Under the pieces are notes generated by a model, which had not been told where the DNA came from, made no database searches, and saw nothing but the letters and a program-made list of their open reading frames with translations. Below are positions 42,177 through 64,000 of a DNA stretch of 64,000 bases, one piece after another. Position numbers and translations under genes: made by a program. Every line of letters starts with the position of its first letter. The stretch's first letter is position 1. The stretch is from Amoebidium appalachense (lineage: Eukaryota; Ichthyosporea). Location: positions 3,782,001 to 3,846,000 of the forward strand of contig CAVNZM010000004.1 in assembly GCA_963693365.1 (NCBI GenBank), given 5' to 3'.

Positions 42177-42480
42177 GGGGGTTGAGGGGAGGGGGAGGGG
42201 GGGGAGGGGGGAGGGGGGATTTTTTTTCAGGGGGGGGGATGTGGTGGTAGTTGGGGGGTTTGGGGGGAGGGGTTGGGGGGAGGGGGGAGGGGGGATTTTT
42301 TTTTCAGGGGGGGGGAATGTGGTGGTAGCTGGAGGGGGGGGGGGGGGGGGGGGGGGAAGGAGGGATGGATCGGACAAAGGCCTATGGATTGGGGAAGGGT
42401 CACAGTGTGTATGGTGCTAACTCGGGGGGGGGGGGGGGGGGGGGGGGGGGAAGAGGAGGGGGGGCCGGGGGGGATCCTCG
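42177..42480. repeat. G-rich block with a 75-base tandem duplication
   Basis: A unit with the core GGGGATTTTTTTTCAGGGGG then a GTGGTGGTAG box occurs at 42211-42255 and again at 42285-42331, followed by poly-G at 42336-42357 and 42424-42450. Confidence 0.75.
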
Positions 42481-43193
42481 TTGATATTCACCAGACCGTA
42501 CACATGTATTGGTTAACCCCCTCCACGGAAAGCCTCATTTTCGTTCACCCCCTCCCCCCCCCCCCCCCCCCCCTCCCCCCCCCCCCTCCCCACCCACCTA
42601 CTTAACCCATCCTCCCACCACCACCATCTCATCCACAACGTGCAGGCTGGAGTATGCTTTGGAGCCTCTCTCCTCTCTAATATTAGATCTCTTCTTGCAA
42701 GTTTGCGGCAGTTTGCGCATACCACTGATAAAAAATGATGCGCATGTAGCCAATCACTGCAAACACAATAAATCTATTCTTGGCCAACCCGGCTGCAGCC
42801 GAACTTGGTGTGACCCCGTCACGAGAGCTTGGTAGCGGAACCAGCGGGACCCACGGAACATGCATGTGAGGAAACTTTGCATACGTAGCATCTCTATTAA
42901 CGCACATTTTCTTTCAGGAGGTATAGGTGTGCTCTAAAATCTTTAAGGGGCAAAGCCAGTACCTAGAGGTTTTGGGCAGGTTAATCATATCAAGGTTCTG
43001 AATTCTTGTGGTGCGAATTATATAAGGGTATCTGAATTCTTTCCTCGCTGTGTTCGCCTTTTTCATTTTGAATTTTCTGTTGTGTGTCCATTCATACCAG
43101 GCCGCCTCAACTCGAATACACCATACCACAAACCCATTCACCGACGGCCAGAGCGATGATATAGCGACCAGCACTTTTTTATAATCCTCACCC
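42481..43193. other. Upstream region of the convertase gene; no other gene confirmed
   Basis: After a C-rich stretch (42549-42590), ordinary DNA leads to the convertase ATG. A TTTTTTATAATC element lies about 20 bases before the ATG, too close to act as a normal TATA box. A minus-strand frame over 42914-43267 has no recognisable similarity. Confidence 0.45.
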
Positions 43194-57749
<14,556 letters not shown>

Positions 57750-57809
57750 TAACATGATTCCCCGTGGTTGGTGATAAAGAGTATGACCGGCATGGGGCCA
57801 AACCATGCA

Positions 57810-59600
<1,791 letters not shown>

Positions 59601-59620
59601 TGGGGAGCGTGGATAGTGGT

Positions 59621-60027
59621 CCAATATCCAATCAGATCACGCAAAGAGAAGTAAGCGATTTCATAGAATGATAGCGTGACCTGTAAGTGATTAATGTTAT
59701 AAAACTGACTTTTATATTTTAATTCATTTGAAATAGACATTAGCCGAACTAAAAATTAATTGATTTTGCCGTTATCTTCCTGTGGTTAGATTAGCCGCGC
59801 TATTTGAATTTCAGTCGAAAGCAATTTTGAAGCGATTTCGATCAGTTGATCCCGCCGCTCCGCTAACGGACACATGTCAGTCTGTATACTTTTGCACTGA
59901 AGCGAGTCGAAAAGGCGACACTTGTTTTACTTTCAAACATTTCTTTTTGTGATCTCAAATTTAGCGAATATAGTCATTGCAACCGAGCGAATCATTTTAG
60001 CCAACTAATATATATATATATATATAT
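59621..60027 (+). promoter_or_regulatory. Candidate cyclin B promoter: paired CCAAT, TTTGAA and (TA)n
   Basis: Two CCAAT boxes (59621-59625 and 59628-59632) lie about 570 bases before the ATG. TTTGAA words (59727, 59813) resemble the CHR element, and a (TA)n stretch spans 60007-60027. CCAAT boxes with a CHR are typical of G2/M gene promoters in animals. That they work here is inference, and the transcription start is unknown. Confidence 0.35.
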
Positions 60028-60203
60028 TCCTGTTTCTAACCTGCTTTGGAGTACAACATTCACTTGCATAATAAGAATCAACCTCGACTACAAACAACTG
60101 TTACAGCACTGCTGTGCAGTTGACTGTTGCCTTTTGCTCTGTTTTTCCTTCTTCTCAAGATATACTGGTGTCTATTTCTGTGCAGGAAGATAAAGCAGTC
60201 AAA

Positions 60204-62195
60204 ATGGCTACTAGGCAGTCACTCAGGACAAGGAGCCAGGTAAGGAATCCATACTCCATTTCTTGGTATTTTCAGTTCCTGCCAGCAGCCACTTTCTGCG
60301 AGTAACCACTTTGTTTCACTTCCTCGTTTGTTAGAGAGCAGCTAGAAAGTTACAATAGGCCATCTTTTGCTATGTAACAAAAGCGTATGCTAAACCTCTT
60401 TCGTCTGCTTTTACCAACCAAAGCACGTTTGTGTAACATGGGTTTTGGGGAACAGGTCGGAGCAGTGGATGAGAACGTCTCTCTTCCCGGTAAGACCGTT
60501 GGAGGAGGTCTTAAGCCACAAGTCAAGCAGACAGCAGCAGCAAGAGCAGCCCGTGCACCCCTACAAACCCTCGGCAATAAGAACGTAGGCAACCCTCTGG
60601 TCATTATGTTTGTTCTTGTTGCTTGTTACCCTTTCGTAGCAAAACGAGTGGGTTCAACCAAAAGTTTGAGCTTTAGTTTTGGTGTTGGTATTGAGAAAGG
60701 AAGGAGCTTGTGTGGCTCACACAGAAACGAATGTGTTCAGACAAGGACAAATAAGCAACTTATTTGTTACACAATTCACTTTCTGCCTGAATTTCTTTTC
60801 CACTCAAAACCTTGGTTCTGACTCCATTAACCAAGAAACCATGTATCACTGTGTTCTTTTTTCCCACGTGCACAAATCTGAAACATTATTTCTTCCCCTT
60901 TCCACACAGCAAACGTTTCAAGCAAACACCAAAGCAGCAGCCAAGCAGGCAGCAGCAGCGACAGAGCAGTCATGGGAGGCCCGCGAGTCCAGATTTCCTA
61001 GTGTGCTTCAAAGGTGTGTTGTTGGAGTTGTTGAAAAGGAGAAAGAAAGGGATGGAAACATAACGAATGCACATGTGTGAGAGCTTGATAGTGCTAGAAG
61101 TTGGTGCTGGAAGGGTCTGGTGGCTGTAAGTGGTTAGGGAGGGTAGCACATTATCTGGTGTCTTGGGGTAATGATGTTGCATGTTGCCTTACTTTGTGCA
61201 CCAAGGAAGATGGGGTGCGCCGTGTTGTTAAACGGGAATTTGAAAGCTAACAGGAAACAAGGTGCAATCGTGCATGTGGCATCTGTGCCTTATCTTACCC
61301 TTCTGTTAACCCTCCCCCCCCCCCCCCCCCTCCCCCCCCCCCCCCCCCCCCCCCCCCCCGTCCCCCCAGTTACACGCTCGCTCACTCACTCTCTCACTGA
61401 TCACAATCTCACGTCTAACACGTCCTACTTACCACTGCTACACGTAACACAAACACAGTGTCCCCAAACAAGATGTGTTTGCTGCTCCCCTCCCTGTCCA
61501 ACAGCACGTCCTTCCACCTCTTCCACAGGTGCGTAAAGAGAGAAAAGCAGTTCACAAGCAAGCAACGCTTGGTTGGCGGTGTTTGTCAAGCGACGTGGGT
61601 GATTTGAAGGGGGGGGGGGGGGGTCCTTTGGGCTACATAGGTGTGGGTGTTGTAGGAACTTACGGCTTGAGGATAAAGTAGGCTTTGGGTGTGGGGAGGT
61701 GGCAGTTCTGTTCTCTGTGGTCAAGTGGAAGGTGTGGCAGAGTCAGGAACTTCAAACTGGTGTTCTTGTGCTCTTTGGTGCTCATTTCGGAGCTCATGCC
61801 TATTGTGTGGGTGATAAAGAGTCAGTTCTTGTGTGTGATATAGATGGTTGTGTATATGATGGCGATGTTGGTTGTGAATGAGCTGGTGGTGGTTGCGGCG
61901 TTGGATGTGTTGAAGTTTGCAATTGCCTTTGAGATGGCGATGTGCATGAAGTGGTGACAAAGACTGTTTTTGAGTTTGGGGCACAGTTGTTAATGAATTG
62001 GCGGCTGTGGCCGTTTGAAAGAAGGCGAGTTGGTTTGTTTGTCACGGAAGATCCAACGGAATGGCAGCATCGGTAGATACGGGAAAGTAGAGGAGATGAG
62101 TGTTCCATGCTCTTGCAGGAATTGTATTGTTGCGATGTCTTGCAGCTTGTTGGATGGGTGTGGGTGTATGCCGCGGTGTGGGTGTATGCCTACCC

Positions 62196-62226
<31 letters not shown>

Positions 62227-62362
62227 AAAAAAAAAAAAAAAAACTGGCACTCTCTTTTCGTTCCCCCCTTCTTGGTTTCTCGCCAAACACTATTCCTCCG
62301 TCGAGTTCCCTTGGTGCACCCTATTGCTCATTTGCCCCCCCCCCCCCCCCCCCAAAAAAAAA

Positions 62363-62407
<45 letters not shown>

Positions 62408-63919
62408 CCTCACCACCTGCCTCCTTTCCTTCCATCTCCGTTTCATTCTCCTTTTCCTTCTTTGTTTTCTTTTCCTTTTTTTTTTTTTTTTTTTTTTTTT
62501 TCCTCCCCTCATGCAGATCGACGTTGGGTACGTGGAGGAGAGCAGTGAGGATGTGTTCCACGACCCCATGGAGACAGACAGCTACCCCTCGACCTCCACA
62601 AAGTCCATGATGTCATTGGTCGACGACTTTGGTACGTGCACGTGCAATTTTTTTGTTCGAATATGGAATGTACGTGTTTACCATACATGGTGATAAATGC
62701 GTACGTGTTTACCATACATGGTGATAAGCGCGTACGTGTTTACTATACATGGTGATAAATGCGTACGTGTTTACTATACATGGTGATAAATGCGTACGTG
62801 TTTACCATACATGGTGATAAATGTGTACGTGTTTACCATACATGGTGATAAATGCGTACGTGTTTACCATACATGGTGATAAATGCGTACGTGTTTACTA
62901 TATATGGTGATAAATGCGTACGTGTTTACCATACATGGTGATAAATGCGTACGTGTTTACCATACATGGTGATAAATGCGTACGTGTTTACCATACATGG
63001 TGATAAATGCGTACGTGTTTACCATACATGGTGATAAATGCGTACGTGTTTACTATACATGGTGATAAATGCGTACGTGTTTACCAAACATGGTGCACGT
63101 GTGCAGGGTGTAGGTGTCTACAAGAAAACATAGAATTTGCTCTGGTTCCCCCTTTTTGTGTGTCTGGGTCTTGCTCGGGCGCTTGCTTTCTTTGCTTATT
63201 CTGGTTTCGCCCTGCTTCACAATCCCATCTCTCTCGTGCAATAAGTATATCACCCCCCCCCCCCCCCCCCCCCCCTCTTCCTCTCTCCCCCTCCCTCCCT
63301 CCCTCCCTCCCTCCCCTCTCTTTACCTGCCACTTGAAAGTTTTCTAAATCGCCGTTTCTCGCTCACGTGTGTGTGTGTGTGTGCCCATGCAGGCATGGAG
63401 CTCGTGGAGATACCGGACATTGACAAGGACGACCTAGCCTTCCCCGAGTATTGCAGCGAGTACGTCAAGCCCATCTACGACTATCTGTGGTTGCGCCAGG
63501 TGCGATTTCCTCTCTGTTTTATTCTTTCTTTCTTTCTTTCTTTCTTTTTCTTTTCTTTTTTTTTTTTTTTTCCCCATGTTCCCCAATTGTGCCACCTTCA
63601 TCAATGATCCGTTCACTCTCCTCTTTGCCCCATGTACCTATGGTGATATCATGGGGCCAACAGATAAAGGGGGAGGGGGAACCTCAGATGTGATATTGCC
63701 GCCACGTTTGTTCTCCTTTCGTATATTGCCCCCCCCCCCCCCCAATAATAATAATAATAATAATAACACTCACAAACCATAGTAGGCACCTTTTTTCTCA
63801 CCATGCACACTGACGTGAGTTTCTTTTTACCCCCCGCAGGAGGAGTTTACGGTGTCGGAGCACCTTTTCACCCAGCAGACAGAAATCACCCCTAAGATGC
63901 GCGGTGTCCTCATCGACTG
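60204..63919 (+). CDS. CCNB: B-type cyclin, first 7 coding exons (cut by window end)
   Basis: The regulatory subunit of the mitotic kinase CDK1, degraded by the anaphase-promoting complex. Exons 60204-60239, 60456-60584, 60910-61013, 61459-61528, 62517-62631, 63393-63499 and 63840-63919 join with agreeing phases (641 bases, 213 codons plus 2 bases). The start MATRQSLRTRSQ follows AAAATGG. A destruction box RAPLQTLGN (R45, L48, L51-G52-N53) matches the cyclin B type. An Ala/Lys/Gln-rich linker and an acidic stretch follow. Then comes the diagnostic pre-box segment EYCSEYVKPIYDYLWLRQEE and the start of the cyclin box (TPKMRGVLIDW). The next exon, expected to continue LVEV or similar, lies beyond the window. 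The 70-base exon 4 is the least certain, but its length restores the phase exactly. The intron between exons 5 and 6 contains a 31-base minisatellite. Confidence 0.92.
61315..61360. repeat. Poly-C tract in cyclin B intron 3
   Basis: Poly-C interrupted by one T, about 100 bases before the exon 4 acceptor. Confidence 0.8.
62192..62405. repeat. Two C-run/A-run junctions and (CA)n in cyclin B intron 4
   Basis: Poly-C 62193-62216 then poly-A 62217-62243; poly-C 62335-62353 then poly-A 62354-62366, followed by (CA)n to 62406. A poly-T tract (62478-62501) forms the pyrimidine tract of the exon 5 acceptor. Confidence 0.9.
62670..63096 (+). repeat. 31-base minisatellite, 13 full units plus one partial
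   Basis: The unit is GTACGTGTTTACCATACATG followed by GTGATAAATGC. Units begin every 31 bases from 62670 to 63073. A few differ by one base (ACTATACATG, ACTATATATG, AAGCGC for AAATGC), and the last ends in ACCAAACATGGTGCACG. The array lies in the cyclin B intron between exons 5 and 6. Each unit has TGTTTAC, whose reverse complement GTAAACA is the forkhead-factor core, and TACGTG. Confidence 0.97.
63742..63766. repeat. (AAT)n trinucleotide repeat after poly-C in cyclin B intron 6
   Basis: Poly-C at 63730-63742 followed by about eight AAT units, about 75 bases before the exon 7 acceptor. Confidence 0.85.
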
Positions 63920-63937
63920 GTACATCAGACCCCCTCC

Positions 63938-63969
<32 letters not shown>

Positions 63970-64000
63970 GATGAGGAGGGGGGGGGGGGGGAGGGGGAGG

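Noticed and set aside
62670-63096. CRISPR array
   Set aside because: The units are directly adjacent with no unique spacers, and the array sits inside a spliced eukaryotic gene.

Overview
This is a window of intron-rich nuclear DNA from a eukaryote. It is saturated with simple repeats: long pure (CA)n/(GT)n and (CT)n/(GA)n arrays, and poly-G/poly-C tracts up to about 72 bases. Four protein-coding genes could be assembled exon by exon with consistent GT/AG borders and reading phase. They are a PP2A B55 regulatory subunit, a furin/kexin-type proprotein convertase, the 5' half of a B-type cyclin, and a small putative glycosyltransferase-like gene. The gene content and the membrane-anchored convertase suit an opisthokont, perhaps a unicellular holozoan or early-branching animal relative. 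The sequence alone cannot settle this. TAA, TAG and TGA all end intact genes, so the nuclear code looks standard.

Layout. 1-6.3 kb: low-complexity DNA without a recognisable gene. 6.35-8.17 kb (-): decayed F-box/leucine-rich-repeat gene. 10.7-13.2 kb (+): decayed coiled-coil/BTB(T1)/WD40-like gene. 16.7-24.4 kb (-): complete 12-exon B55 gene (438 aa). 27.05-29.65 kb (+): second decayed F-box/LRR paralogue with an internal module duplication. 29.76-30.53 kb: TATA promoter with two hairpins feeding a short gag-like ORF, possibly the end of a retroelement. 34.4-38.3 kb (-): 4-exon glycosyltransferase-like gene (286 aa). 39.4-40.6 kb (+): TATA-driven intronless gene for a putative N-myristoylated protein with six 14-residue repeats. 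43.2-57.75 kb (+): complete 18-exon proprotein convertase (891 aa). 60.2 kb to the end (+): first seven coding exons of cyclin B, cut off by the window edge at the start of the cyclin box.

The intact genes are unrelated in function and do not form a cluster: mitotic control (cyclin B and its antagonist phosphatase subunit B55), secretory-pathway processing (convertase) and possibly glycan synthesis. They share architecture. Introns carry microsatellites, often placed exactly at the splice sites, and hold copies of small dispersed elements. These include a terminal-inverted-repeat element in introns of both the B55 and convertase genes, and a family recognised by a GGTTTGAATGCG...AGTACGAAG core. 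The most interesting non-coding signals are a 14-copy 31-bp minisatellite in a cyclin B intron, each unit carrying a forkhead-type TGTTTAC core, and the one-way polarity of T-run/G-run junctions across the window.
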